Below the pieces are notes generated by a model. It searched no databases. It was not told the origin of the DNA and saw only the letters and a program-made list of their open reading frames with translations. This document shows, in pieces, positions 34,401 to 47,099 of a DNA stretch of 64,000 nt. A program made the position numbers and the translations under genes. This DNA comes from Funneliformis mosseae (taxonomy: Eukaryota > Glomeromycota > Glomeromycetes > Glomerales > Glomeraceae): positions 29,253-93,252 of the forward strand of contig CAJVPP010000003.1 of the NCBI GenBank assembly GCA_910592005.1, given 5' to 3'. Positions within the stretch are counted from its first letter, which is position 1; every line of letters begins with the position of its first letter.

Positions 34401-36720
34401 AAAATAATTTCGTCTTGATCAATGCCTGAGATTACTGGATAATGATCTGTATTCCCATGGGCTGTAAAAATTTGATTAAAGCGATTAGAAAATAAGGAAA
34501 GTATAAAGTGAAGAAATGATAAAGGAAGGTGCAGGCGATCAAGCGCACGAATTAACATTGCGATATTAATTTTGTCATAAGCTTTTGATATGTCCTGAAA
34601 TAGGATCTAAAGTTGTTTGCTCTTGTATGATAATCGATCGTATTTTATGTTGTCAAGAATGTGAATTAGTTCAAATGTAGAACAAAACGGTAATCCAGTG
34701 AAGTTGTTTCTTTGCAGGACTGAATTTTTTGAGAGAATATCTAAAAGCTGTTTGTTAATTAATTTTATGATTACTTTACGAGGGCATTCTAATAAAGTAA
34801 TAGGGTGGGTATTATTTAAGTTATATTCCCATGGTTTGGGTTTTGAGATGGGATAGACAAAAGCGAGATTCCATCTGTTAGGCATGCAGGAAAGTTTTAG
34901 ACAGACACAAGTGAAGATCCAAAAAATGTGTTTCATTTTGAGGCCTAAATGCTTTAACATCTTATTTAAAATTTTAGAGGGACTGGAAGCTTTATCATTA
35001 GGTAATTTCTGAAGGAGTCTATTCCATTCGTCTTTATTCAGTGGATCTATAAGGTTATTATAGATCTAAGGATCAATTTTATCAATGGGCTTGTACTATT
35101 TTTTCCAGTTATCAGGTAATAGGACAAAGTGGTGTCTAGTACCTGTTGTTTATTGAAAGTGTCAGTTAGTTTCTCGTTTGACATCATCAGCTGAGGTAAG
35201 TAAACCAAATCATCAGGTGAGTTGTCAAGGCATCTGTTCAGAACAATTGTTTATCTTTGTCTATTAAGGATAGAATCATACATCTTGGCTTAATCATGAT
35301 GAAAATTATCACATCTGCGTTGGAGAGCTGCTTTGATTTGTTTGGTTTTATGTTTGTCTTCTTCTAATTTGATCGCTATCAAATAAATTTTGAGTAGATC
35401 AGCAATGTTTTATTTAATAGTAGTGAGATCAGCAATTTGGAGGTATCAATAATCGTCTAATTTAAATTGTAGTTTAACGTGATATCAAAAACTATATTAT
35501 ATGTCTGGGGCCAGTTTGCTAATATGGAATTAAGGCGAATACATTTTTTTGTTGTACGTAAGAATTTTTGTAGTAGAATCAATTGTTTATAGAGATTCTT
35601 TAATAAACTTAGACTGAGGTCACGGGAGTGTTGGGATGAGTATCTGGACGGGATGCATTTTTCTGCTGCTTTTTCAATACATCCTTGTATTAGATCCCAA
35701 AAGAAGTTAAGGGCATGTTTTGAGTGTAATCTATTAGAAAAGAGGTTGGATAGTTAACAGCTTCTGAGAAAACCATCCATTTTTTTACCAAATTGTGTCT
35801 AAGAGTTATCATCCATTTTATCATAAAGGTAATCTTCTTTTTGTGCGTTTTGGTCATTATTTGAAGAGGTAAGTTCAGCTATATTCACATTGATAAAGAC
35901 TATCGAATGGTCAGAAATGTTGGGATCAATGTCAATAGTTTAGGTTTTGTTAAGGCCTGCAGCAATATGTGATAATGTGTAAATATGATCAATTCTTGAG
36001 GGTTGATGATGTATAACGTAAAAAAATGATAGAAATAGTTGATTAGCGTTATTGTGTAAAAGATCAAAAGAATTGAAAGTTGGAAGTCTTCTAGTTGGAT
36101 GAAGAAATAATTAGCTTTTGACATATTATTAAAACGGACTGGGACTGCATTTAGGTCTCCTAGTAAAATGATTTCTATGTTGAGGTCTTTTGCTGATTTA
36201 ATGACATTATATATATCTTTGTATGTTTTTGAAGGGCTGTATTTGAGCTTGAAATGTAGCAATTAATCAATCTGATGCGAAATTTGTTGCGAAATTGAAA
36301 ATTGACGAAAATATAACATCCATGTTGTCTGTGATGTTTGTAGATATGATTAGCAATATTTTTCTTGATAAGAAGGCCAACTCTGAAACCTGAATTCTGT
36401 GCTTGTTGATCAAAATTGAAAAAATGCGAGTATTGTGATGAAGTTGATTTTGAAAATGATACAGTATTGTTGGTTGATTTAAAGTTTATCTCTTGAAGAC
36501 CTATTATATTTAAGTGATTAATATTGTAAGTATTGAGCAGAAATTGTTGTTTTTGTAGTTGAACGAAAGAGCGAACATTGTGTATCGCAATGTTGAGCTG
36601 AGAAGATAATGTATTGTTAGTCAAAAATAAATTATGGGTATTGTTAATAGTTGATATTTTTTTGCTTGATATCGGGTCATCGGGGCTAACCCGTTTAAAA
36701 TTCTGTAAATTATCAATCAT
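31410..36720 (-). pseudogene. Broken LINE ORF2: endonuclease, reverse transcriptase, RNase H
   Basis: APE-type endonuclease motifs are AIHNVRSF and IIGLQEI (near 36500-36600), ILLGDLNAVP (near 36150), SRIDHIY (near 35990) and SDHS (near 35915). Reverse transcriptase motifs are PISKPKPWEYNLNN (near 34830), FQDISKAYD (near 34590), GIDQDEI and LAYMDDT (near 34240). RNase H has FYTDS, SSLAELVAVLSA and NIFTDS (32492-32710). A zinc-finger CSRC...HIWTC lies near 31930. A TAG interrupts just before the FQDISKAYD motif, and other shifts separate the domains. Confidence 0.85.
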
Positions 36721-37029
36721 TAAAAATATTTAGGGGTAGGAGGATAAAGACACCGTCAACTGTTTTTTCATAGCTAGAAGGAGGAGCAACTTCTTCAATA
36801 GCAGTAAAGGCATCTGGATTGATTTGGAGTTATGTTTATAGGATTTGTTGCATATTAGCGATGACATGTCTTGCATTATTGAGTTTGGTCATGTTATTTT
36901 CAAGGTTAGTTTTAAGGAGAGTGTTTTTATCTCTCAAGGTAATAAGTTCAGCAGATTGTTTAGCGACAATATTATCTTTTATATAGGGACCAGCTACATA
37001 AGAATGTTCTTCAGTTTCCATATCATCTT

Positions 37030-38766
37030 CGTTAAAAGATTTGTTAAGTAACTCTGCTTGGTGCAGGAGTAGGACGTTGATATTAAGGACTTTTTTAACT
37101 GTAGCAACTCAATTTGCAATCGAGTGGAGGTCTGACTCTATTTTAGTGAGTTGTTTAGAGATAGCTATCAGTTGATTAGAAATCTGGGCGAGTAATTCTG
37201 GTTGGAATTGTTGGTTTAGGGTAACATACAGCATAAAAAATTCGTCTAACGTATCATCAGCCCAGCGATGTGATGCATGTATACTAGCATCAAGGGTTTG
37301 TTCTCTTTTATCATTGATAGGATAGATTAGATTGATACGTTGCGGATTTTGATCATCATTTGATGGTTTGGTCTTAGGAGGTGTTGTCTGACTATTAGCC
37401 AGAGTAATAATATTGTTGGGTTTGGGTTTATCAATGGTATTGTTATGTTGTTGGCTCAGTTTAAGTTTTTCTGTAGTTTGTTATTTTTTAGGGTAAGTTG
37501 TTAGTCTGGGCACAATGACAGGTGCTTTATAATTACGAAACTGTGTAAGTTAGTAGCGCTGATATAAATGTTGGATTTATTGGTCTTGTAAAGCTGAAAG
37601 ATTTTTACGACAATTCTGCGATTGGTGTCTTGGAACTTGACAGATGAAGCAAAGTTTTGCATTAGGATCAGTCCAGATTAATCATTTCCTATCAAGGAAA
37701 TAAGTTTTTCCATTTTTTGCTGCTTCCATAGATTCTTTGGTTTTAAAATAGAAGATGCGTATTGTAAATTTCTGTAGTTGACACGTAATTTGGGGATGAC
37801 CCAGGCAATCGCTTCAATAGGATTACCAATAGAGATTAAATGGCGCCCATTTGTGTCAAGTGGGAGGTTAGTTAGTTTCAATGAAAATTCTAATTTTTTT
37901 CTAATATCTTTGACTGACATAGTATATGGGTAGACTCTGACTAAGTCTTTAAGGACAAAATAGCTGTTAAGTTTGTTCAAAGTAGTTATATCTGTATCTT
38001 GTTCAAATGTGAGGGTAGCTTGCTTCCAAAGGTTTTTAGTGGACATGACGCAACGGGAGATCTTTTCAAAAAAGGAAAAGGTTGATCTAATATTTGATTC
38101 AGTAATAAAGATCGGGATTTTAGTAAGATGGATCGATAACTCAGAGATGTACTTAGCTATTGGTTTAATTGTGAGGGGTAAAAACGTGTTATTTTCTAAA
38201 CATGAAAATTTAAGTGTAATTGCATTATTTGCTTCAACATGTGATGTAAAACCAATTCAGACGATTTTTTTTGTTGAGTGCTTGAGGTGAATACGAATTG
38301 ATGCACCAATGAAAGATGAGTAGTATGATGCAAATAAATTACATACTTCGTTTGTTTTTCTCTATTGGATTTTTTGGGGTAAAACTTATCTGCGGCGTAG
38401 TAAGCGAAGTAAATTAGGACTTCAGTTTTGCGTTTCAAGTGGATTTCATTTTTTCCATTTTGTTTGTTATTGAGTCCATTTTCAGTGGCGTCAAAGGCTT
38501 GGTCTTCATCAAGGGGATGTTAGTATTATTGTTAGAAGTTTTAGGGCCTTTTTCCTTGTCTAAAGTTTTAGAGAATGAAGTTTCAACTTCTATATCTGTA
38601 GGGTTGTTGGAGTTACTTCCAGAGGCGTTTAAAGTTTCCGTTTGTTTTAGTTATTCAATATATTATTTTTTAGCTAGGCGTTATTGTTGTTGGTCATTCT
38701 CCATAGGAGAGAAGCGAACTTGATTAGGTTTTAGAGTTGTTATTACGAGTGTTTTTTTTCCAATCA
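37030..38766 (-). pseudogene. Broken LINE ORF1 with CCHC zinc knuckle
   Basis: Three or more minus-strand fragments make up an ORF1. The central part (37678-38046) is a globular region resembling an RNA-binding fold. A zinc knuckle CFICQVPRHQSQNC at 37610-37651 has all four ligands. Downstream, at 36836-37021, is a short coiled-coil-like stretch. Frameshifts separate the N-terminal part (38196-38438). Confidence 0.7.
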
Positions 38767-38802
38767 TTTTTTGGTTTTGGTGATTGATGGAAAGAGTTTA
38801 CT

Positions 38803-38819
38803 TAATTATTTTTTTTTGT
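38803..38819. repeat. Target-site duplication, right copy of the first LINE
   Basis: Exact second copy of the 17-nt TAATTATTTTTTTTTGT found at 31193-31209. It fixes the 5' terminus of the LINE. Confidence 0.75.
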
Positions 38820-39229
38820 AATTTTTTTTGATATTATAAATAAATATTTTTTAATAATATATAAGATATTAAAAATTTTTATATAAAATAGAAAAAAAAG
38901 ATTATAAACAATTTGTAATTAAAACTTAATTGCCAATCTGCATATAATGAGTAGAAATTATTATAGTATAATGTGAGGTAATTAATATATAGATCATCAC
39001 TAATTCTGTCACTTTATGTCAAATCAAAAACCTTAATTATTCATTATCAAAAGTAGTTATTAAATTATATCATAGATCACATGTTTATTAAGCTACTTAA
39101 ACAATAAAAACTTTTTTTTCATTTCATTTTAAAAAATTTTATATAGGAAAATGGCAGATTTCATAGTACTTTTAATTTATAATAAGAATTGAAAAATTCA
39201 AATTTCATCAAATTTAGCTTATTTTTCAC
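38820..39229. other. AT-rich spacer between LINE and repeat-family fossil
   Basis: No gene or structured repeat was recognised in this interval. Confidence 0.4.
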
Positions 39230-42200
39230 TACTTTCTAGTCTTATTAAGCTTATTATAATTAGTATTTTCAGTATTTGTCCTTTCTTTAGACATATTTTT
39301 TTCTAATGTCTTTTCAGATATTTCTTTTTTAAAGAAAGCGTTATATCTTTCTATTTATATTTTGATTATTTTTACTTTAGGAATTTCTTCAATACTAAGT
39401 TCTTCTTCATCTGCTAATTCTTTTAAACTTTCATGTATTTTTTCAGCAGTATAATGGTCCTTTAAATTAAGATTACCTGCATAAAAATAAGCTTGCAAGT
39501 ATTGTATTACTTTTTTACTTATGCGTTTTACTTCTTCTTTGTTACCTATTTTCTATTTTTTTTAACATTCAACCAAACCTTAAAAGAAATTCTGAATCAA
39601 TCCTATTAATATCAAACTAGTTAATACATTTCTTTTTTTTTGATAAAATGAAAAAAAAAATAAATAAAAATAATTTACCTTATTTAATCTTACATTAGAT
39701 TTTTTAGTATAATAGAATAATATTATTATAACATTTATAAATTTATTTTCTATACTTTATTATACTTATTTGTTTCATTTTATAATGAATTTTGCATTTT
39801 ATTAAATGTATCAGTATATAAAATTTAGACCAAAAGTCATGTGTACAAGTTGTACTAAAAATAGAAAATTAATACATGTATTACATAGTATTTTCATTTT
39901 TATAAATAATTTATCTATTTTTATATATAATTTATCTATCTTTAGTAATTATTTGTGCACATTTTATGTTGTGTAATATGTGTACATAAAAATTTAATGT
40001 GCACATGTACACATTGTGCACATAAATTTTACACACTACAATGTATTAGTATATGTACTGTATATAATACATTCAATAAATAATTATTCAAATTTATTTA
40101 AATATATTATTTTGATATACCTTTCTTTACTAATGATAACGTTAACTATTGTATTTTTGGTCTTATTAGTGTTATATATTCAAGATTAGAATGATTTATT
40201 TTATCACAAAATGTACTTATACTGACAGGAGAAAATTTTGTCTAATTTCTAATATTTGAAAGTGATTTTGCCCTGACATATTTTGCAGTTTTTCCACTTA
40301 TTAGCTAATCCTACATGAATCATTTGGAAATATCAGAAATGGTTTTAATTTTTTTATTATTTGTATTACTATATTTGAAAGATAAGATAAAATAAATATT
40401 ATATACAATAAAAATATATTAACAGATTTTATAATAATAAGCATTTTAATACCATTATTTTTTCAAAATTGTATTATTTGTATCATGTTCATTATTATTT
40501 TTTCTCAATTAGGTTTAATTTGAGTAACTGATATTCTATTTAACTCTTCTATAGCCTTTTCTATATTATTATCTAATGTAAGTTTACAACTAATACAAAT
40601 ATATCATTTTATTACATGAGCAATCTTTTTACCAAAAAATTCTAATATATATGATTAATAAAAAATATACTGTAGTTTTTTTTAAAAAAATAACAGTTAA
40701 TATACTGTTACATAGTGTAAATCTACTGTGATTTTTGCTTTAGCAAGTTTTAAAAAAATCTATCTACATACTTCAATTCTATATCAATCATACTAATAAT
40801 TTATAATAACCATTAGTTTTAAGTTATAATAATGATCGTTATTATCAGAAATTATTTTTATCTAACGTAAATAAAAATTTATAATATTAAAGACAGCTTC
40901 AAAACAAGATATAGTAAACTATGCATCTTGTTTAGTATTGCAGAACTAATAGTTATATGCTTAAACGTCTATTTTCTCATTATTTTTTTTTGAAAAAGAA
41001 GAGTTTACTCCCTTTTTCAAAAATTCACTTTTTTGATCTCTTATGCTGTTGCAGGAAGAATATGTATCTTATAATCAACTACTATAATAGTATTATGTTC
41101 ATCAAATTTATTTAATGCTGCATTAAATTATACATTTAAATATTTTTTTTGTATCTAGTAAGTCAGGTAATAAGTAAATTTTTCCTGATATTCTAAAAGT
41201 AACATATTATAAAAATATTCTAATATTTAAAACAGATTGGTAAAAACTTCAAAAAATTGATTGCATACTGTACAATGTGAAAAATATTGTTCTTTGCATT
41301 CACCAAATGTGTATAATAAGCAATAATTAATGCAATCTATATGACTTGTTATACTATTATCATGTACTAATAATTCATTTTCATAATCTTTCTTTAGATG
41401 ATGATGAAGTACTTTTAATTGATTTATCAATTTATTCTAGTAGTAGATATTATTTGTAAAATGGAAAAAATATAAGATAATTTTATTTTTTGTTTACCTT
41501 TACTTTTTTATCCATTTTATTATTGGATACTAATTTAATTAAATCTTCAAATAATTAATAAGAATAATTGTTATAAATTGGACAAAATCCTTCTAAATCA
41601 TCATGATATTTAAATCATCTATTTTGTAAATAAGTTATGAAGAAAGTTCATTTTATTCCATCAGGATATGTAGCTGAAAATTTCTCTCATAATACACTTT
41701 TTTAGTCTTTAAGATAAAGAACAGGTAACTGTATTTTTTATCAATATGATATAAATTCATATTTATATTTGCTTTATCAGCAAAAAATAATTCAAATTCT
41801 CTTTCTTTAATTTCATCATTTTTTTATAAACAATAATAGGTTTATCAACTGTTTTGTATCTGAACTATTCTTATGGTAATATTCATGGGTAGCATGAATT
41901 GTTTTTAGCAAAATCTAGCAAAATTCTTATCAAGTTATATATTTATTATTATATATTGAACAAATATTATTTTGATATTTATGTCATACCTGTAAATTTT
42001 TCATCAGTTTTTTATAAGTAAAGTTTTTTGCAATTATTGATAAAATTCTAATTTTTCTATTCAAACCATTAAGATTTACATTAAGACTTTTACGAAATGA
42101 ATACCAAAAAATATTAGCAGTATCTTTATAATAACCAAATTCTTTATTTCTTATTGTTGAATTTAACTTTATATTTAAAAATCTATTTGAATATAAGTTA

Positions 42201-43331
42201 AAAATAACCTCTTTATCACTTTTAGAATCTTTAACATAACTCCAAAATTCTATCTGTAGAATATATTTTATAATTAGACAATGAATAAAAAAAGAAATCA
42301 AAAATTTTAATAATATTTATTGTAGAAATATCTTTTTCAAATGAAATAATATTTTTACATCCAACTGCTCCAAAAATTGCTTTTCATACTTAAAGTTTAT
42401 ACATATTAATTTCATGATTATTATTATAAACTTTATAAATAAAATTTTTTATTTCAATAATTGTGCTTTTTTGATTAAACCAATAATTAAAAATATGATA
42501 CCAAAATTCTTCATTTCTGATTTATATTTTTTTAGATATAATTTAAACATATGTTGTATAATTCTTTTATTATTCTAATCACTAAGAGTACAAGTTTCTA
42601 AAAGAAAATTTTTACACAATTCTTTGATTTTAAACTATACAATTAGGTTGTTTATTCCAAAAAGGTCATTACTATTATAATTTTACAATAATTGCGTTTA
42701 TTTTTAAATTAAAAAAACTGATATATCTTGAAATTGCTTTATTATTTTACCATTTTGAAAAATACTAATTGAAAATAATCCTTTTACAATCTTTGCTAAA
42801 ATTATATTTTATTTTTATTTATATTTATATATAAAACAAAACGCAAACTATTCCCTATTATTTTTATCTAAAATAGACGCTATAAAAATTCTAATACTAT
42901 TATGTAAACAAATTGTAAAAAGATGAAAATCTATATCATCAAGTAGTTGTTGAATTATATAAGATCATGAAAATCTAATAATGTGGCTCCTGAGTATTTA
43001 TTTTATTTTGACTAAATATTCTTTTATATGCAGTATTTATAGTGTTGAAAGAACTAGATGAAACTCTACTATTAATTTCCTCTTCTTCACAAATAAATCT
43101 CAGTATATTTTGATTTTATATATTACGAACTATTTTAACAGTAAAATATTTTTGATTGAGTTTAAAAGAAACTTGAAAATTAAGTCTTAATGAAATAGGA
43201 TATATATTAGAATTTTCAAATTCAGATTCAGAAAAGTATCACTAGTCTTGTAAAAAAGAACTATAATAAAGTTCTAAAATAAGGTTACCTATTGCAATAA
43301 TATTTCTAGGAGTGTAGTGTTTATTTGACAT
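39230..43331 (-). pseudogene. Fossil of a large repeat-family (transposon-like) protein gene
   Basis: Minus-strand fragments separated by stops spread over about 4 kb. The start is MSNKHYTPRNIIAIGNLILE (43331 downward), then TVKIVRNI and ILRFICEEEEIN (near 43100), then FWSYVKDSKSDKEVIFNLYS (41984-42301), then a Cys/His-rich part INYCLLYTFGECKEQYFSHC (41227-41430), then KVIQYLQAYFYAGNLNLKDH and EELSIEEIPKVKIIKI (near 39350-39500). From memory, similar strings recur in multi-copy hypothetical proteins of arbuscular mycorrhizal fungi; I could not check this. Probably a DNA transposon protein, class unresolved. Confidence 0.6.
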
Positions 43332-44899
43332 TTTTAAAAATGCAATTAGTTTGGAAATGGTAGATTTAAAATATGCTCATTTTAATTATAAATTATAGAC
43401 TTGCAGTAAACATATAAAATTTTTATCCAACGCATGCAAATCAGCAATAATTGATATAACTTTTAAAAAGAATTTATTACAGTGCGAAACTTTTATAATA
43501 GGAACTTAAAAATATTAATAAAATTTAATCTACTGATTGGATTTTAATCAAATAAAAAAAATGATTTAAATTTGTAAAGATGAATCAATTTATAAAAAAA
43601 GTTTTTTTTTCAATTTGTAAATTATGTAAGCATTGTATAATATATATATAAGCCAATCAGAAACTAGAATTAAAAATTGAATAAAATAATTTATTTTATT
43701 TTATTTTATTATTTCATTATAAATTGCATCAAATAAATGATAATAAAGCTTATATTTTTTAGTTGCAATTTTGCTATTTTTCTAGTATTACTTTTTCTAT
43801 AAATATTTATAAATCATCATAATTTTTGTACATATTTTTGAATTATAAATAAAGGAACTGAATCTAATGCTTAAGAAAAAATTTATTATAATCTAACCTA
43901 TATGTAATTGCAATATTCTTGTGTATTTCTTTTGCTATACCCTAATATATCTTTATATAATTCAATTTATAATAATATTTAAGTTAAAATATATGAATAA
44001 TAAAGAATCATTCTTATAAATTTGTCATTACATATTTTTTCAATTTCAGTTTTTATAATTAATTTTGAATAAATTTAACTTTATCAATATTGAAGATATT
44101 AAAATTTTAATTCAAAATTCTTTAAGCACAGATCATAGTTTATTTATTTTATAGATTAAATTTTTAACTTTATATATAATAAAATTTTTTTTTACACTTT
44201 AAATTTATTCTATTTTATTATAGCAAAGTTTTTATTATAGAGGTTCTGTATTATAGAAAAAATTTAGTTAATAAACTTAAAATAAATTATAAGAAATCTT
44301 ATAAATTTAAAAAAAATATTTTATATATTATATTATGCAAAAGGCTTATATTTATTTTTTAAAAGATAAAGAAAAAAATTATATTTTAAAATAGATGATG
44401 ATAATGATTTAAATAATTTTATAATTTTTATAAAACTAAAAGCTGATTTTTATTAAAATTATTATGATTAACTTATATAAAATAAAAATTAATATAAAAA
44501 AGAAAAAAAGAAAATTCTTTATAATTCTGTATTATTTTAAATATTTAATTACTAATGAGTTATTTTATGATTACAAATTTAAAATAAAATAAAATAAAAA
44601 TATATAAATTTAATTTATTTGATTTTAATTTATCTATAATATTAGCTAAATTAAAAGAAAAAGTAAATTTAAATAAGATAATTATTAAAGAATTATAATC
44701 ATATTTTAAAAGAAAATAAAATATCAGTTCTCAATCATATGTATTTTTTTTCATTTTATAATTATGCATTAATAATATTATAAATGGTGATCTAAATAAT
44801 CTGACCACTTTTCAATATTAAATAATTTATATATGTTTTACAAAATTAAAATTATAAATTTTAGTTTAATATATTTATTATACCTTCCTTTATTGAATT
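43332..44899. other. AT-rich sequence without recognisable genes
   Basis: No domain or RNA gene. A CTATTTTATTATAGCAAAG stretch at about 44210-44230 resembles Tc1-type ends seen elsewhere in the window and may be the left end of a decayed mariner-like element. Confidence 0.4.
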
Positions 44900-45260
44900 T
44901 TACAAAAATTTAATAATTAATTCTATTTTTATTTGTAGAAATAATTGTATTGACCCTCTGAGACATAATATTGATTAATTTTTGATAATTTTCAAAAGGG
45001 ATATTATCCTATGCATCTTTGACATATTCTATAAGTATACTAATATTAAATAGTAGCAGTGAGTGATGATAAATCATCCTTTTTATTTCTGACCAAATAT
45101 TCTCAATAGGATTAAGATCTGGTGACTGTGTTAGCCAGTCAAGCTTTATAATATCAGTATTTTCAAATGTAATCATAGCAATCTTTAATCAATATAATGT
45201 AGTATTATCTTTTTAAAAAATTCTATTATCCCATAATATTATGCAAGATATAATAATAAT
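44900..45260 (-). pseudogene. C-terminal fragment of a Tc1/mariner transposase
   Basis: On the minus strand 45093-45140 reads DWLTQSPDLNPIENIW, the signature of the third DDE/D block of Tc1 transposases. It is preceded by a decayed WDNR...KDNTTL resembling the FxQDNA block (near 45230) and followed by NIPFENYQKLINIMSQRVN (near 44960-45020), the usual C-terminus. Stops and at least one frameshift break it. The N-terminal part was not found. Confidence 0.75.
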
Positions 45261-46265
45261 AACTTAAGTTAATAAATCTTATAACGTAACATAATTCTGA
45301 TAAAACAAACTAACTGGATCATTTAGGTCACTATCTGTATATTCTTAAATTTTTCTATTAATTCTAATTGAAAAAATTTATATAATATAATTCAAGATTA
45401 ATACTTTTTTTAAAGTAAAATAGTAATCATAATTATTTATCTAATAATTTATTACTTTTCAAATATATATTTAAAAAAAAAATATATATATAAAAATATT
45501 ATGATTTTAGTATTTTAAAATTTTTTTATTAAATTTTAAACTTAGTAAATTTATAAAATTTGTGATATAAAATTTAATGCCTTAATTAATTAAATTAAAA
45601 TTTTAAATTAAAAATTTAAATATATTCTATTTAGTTTTTAAGACTTTAAATTAATATTCTATATTTATTTGATTTTTTAGCTTTATAATTATCTAAAAAT
45701 TTAAAATTAATAATATATATTTTAACTTTAAAATTGTTTTAAATTTTGAGAATTATTATTTATTAATTTTAATACTCTAGTCTTTTGAAAATAAAAATTT
45801 TTATAATATAAAAAATATACTATAATTTTAATATTTAAAAACTTTTTATTAATATTTTAAACCTTAGTAAATTTATATAATTTATAATATAAAGGTTAAC
45901 ATTCTAGTTAGTTAAAAAAATAAGTATAAAAAAAATAAATTTATATAGGAAATCTACCTATTTTTTCTGCTGTACATATATATATAAATTCTCATAAAAA
46001 AATTGTATAATAATTATTATTTATTGATTAATACTTAAAATTTTTTTTTAAAATAATATTTATTATTAAATAAAATAGTATATATAAAAATATAACATTA
46101 ATATTGTAATTCTTTATAAATAATTTAATTTAAAAATACTATATTATAGATAAATTTTAGTAAATTAATTTTGATAATATCAAATTACTAATAAAATAAT
46201 TACATCTGTCAAAATACAATTTAATTAGTAATTTATCAATTTATATTGAAATATAATTATAGATA
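45261..46265. other. AT-rich sequence, probably decayed transposon
   Basis: Nothing coding was recognised. It lies between the transposase fragment and a Tc1-like MITE and may be the rest of one old element. Confidence 0.4.
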
Positions 46266-46438
46266 TACAGTCAATTCTTAATATAGCAAACTCTTAATAT
46301 AATAAATTTTTTGAATAAATATAATAAAATTCTTTTATTATAACGAATTAACCAATCAAATTTCTTAAAATCTTTATTATAATCTTATAGCGAAGTTGAG
46401 GTCTAAGACATAGAGTTTATTATAATAAGAGTTGACTA
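46266..46438. mobile_element. Tc1/mariner-like MITE
   Basis: The left end TA-CAGTCAATTCTTAATATA and the right end, whose reverse complement is TAGTCAACTCTTATTATA, form inverted ends of about 25 nt flanked by TA, the Tc1/mariner target. The 173-bp body has no coding capacity. Confidence 0.65.
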
Positions 46439-46654
46439 ATCTTTAAAATTATATTTAGGTTTGTTCTAAAAATAAAAAAATTTATAATATTTAAAAATTA
46501 ATTATATATATTTTTATATTATTTTAACTAATAGTATAATAATAATAAAAGTAGTTTAATAAGAATAAGTTTTATTAATTATAAATTATTTTTATTATTT
46601 TTACTTTATATTATTTTTAGAATTTTATATAATAAATAAATAAGTCGTTTATTT
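46439..46654. other. AT-rich spacer left of the second LINE
   Basis: No feature was recognised beyond A/T-rich sequence. Confidence 0.4.
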
Positions 46655-47099
46655 TATTTTTTTTTTTTAATGATGTGACACTGGCTAGTAACTTTATTAA
46701 ATTTATATATAAGGAAATACAAAGTAAATCGAAAATAAATCTATGCTAAGTACTAGTTATCCCCCATAGTTATATTGCAAACCTGTTTGAATTGACCTAT
46801 CATCATCTTTCCCCTCCATCAAGTTCACTAAGTGCATACTTAATGAAAATTGACATCAACAAGGAAAGAAAAAGAAGAAGTCAGTGCCTATCTAAAAAGT
46901 CTGAAAATGCGTAGCCAAATTTGTTCACAAGATGTATCTAAGTTTTTCAGTTAAAAGAAAGGCTTGATGTCTGTTTGTAAGGCAGAGGTGAACTGGCAAT
47001 ATATTTGTGTTTGTCTTGTTTAGTAATGCCCATTGAACACTTTTTGACGATTAATAAGTTGCAATAGTGTTTCCAGATGTCATCATATAGCTTTGGTGG

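Larger units (their letters stand above)
31210..38802 (-). mobile_element. Full-length-sized LINE (non-LTR retrotransposon), inactive
   Basis: About 7.6 kb bounded by a 17-nt duplication. On the minus strand it has an ORF1 with a CCHC knuckle, an ORF2 with APE-type endonuclease, reverse transcriptase, RNase H and a terminal zinc finger, then AATAAA and an A-rich tail (T-run at 31210-31221 on the plus strand). Its 5' end (minus strand, before 38802) reads TAAACTCTTTCCATCAATCA and is shared with the second LINE. Frames are broken by stops and shifts. Confidence 0.9.
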
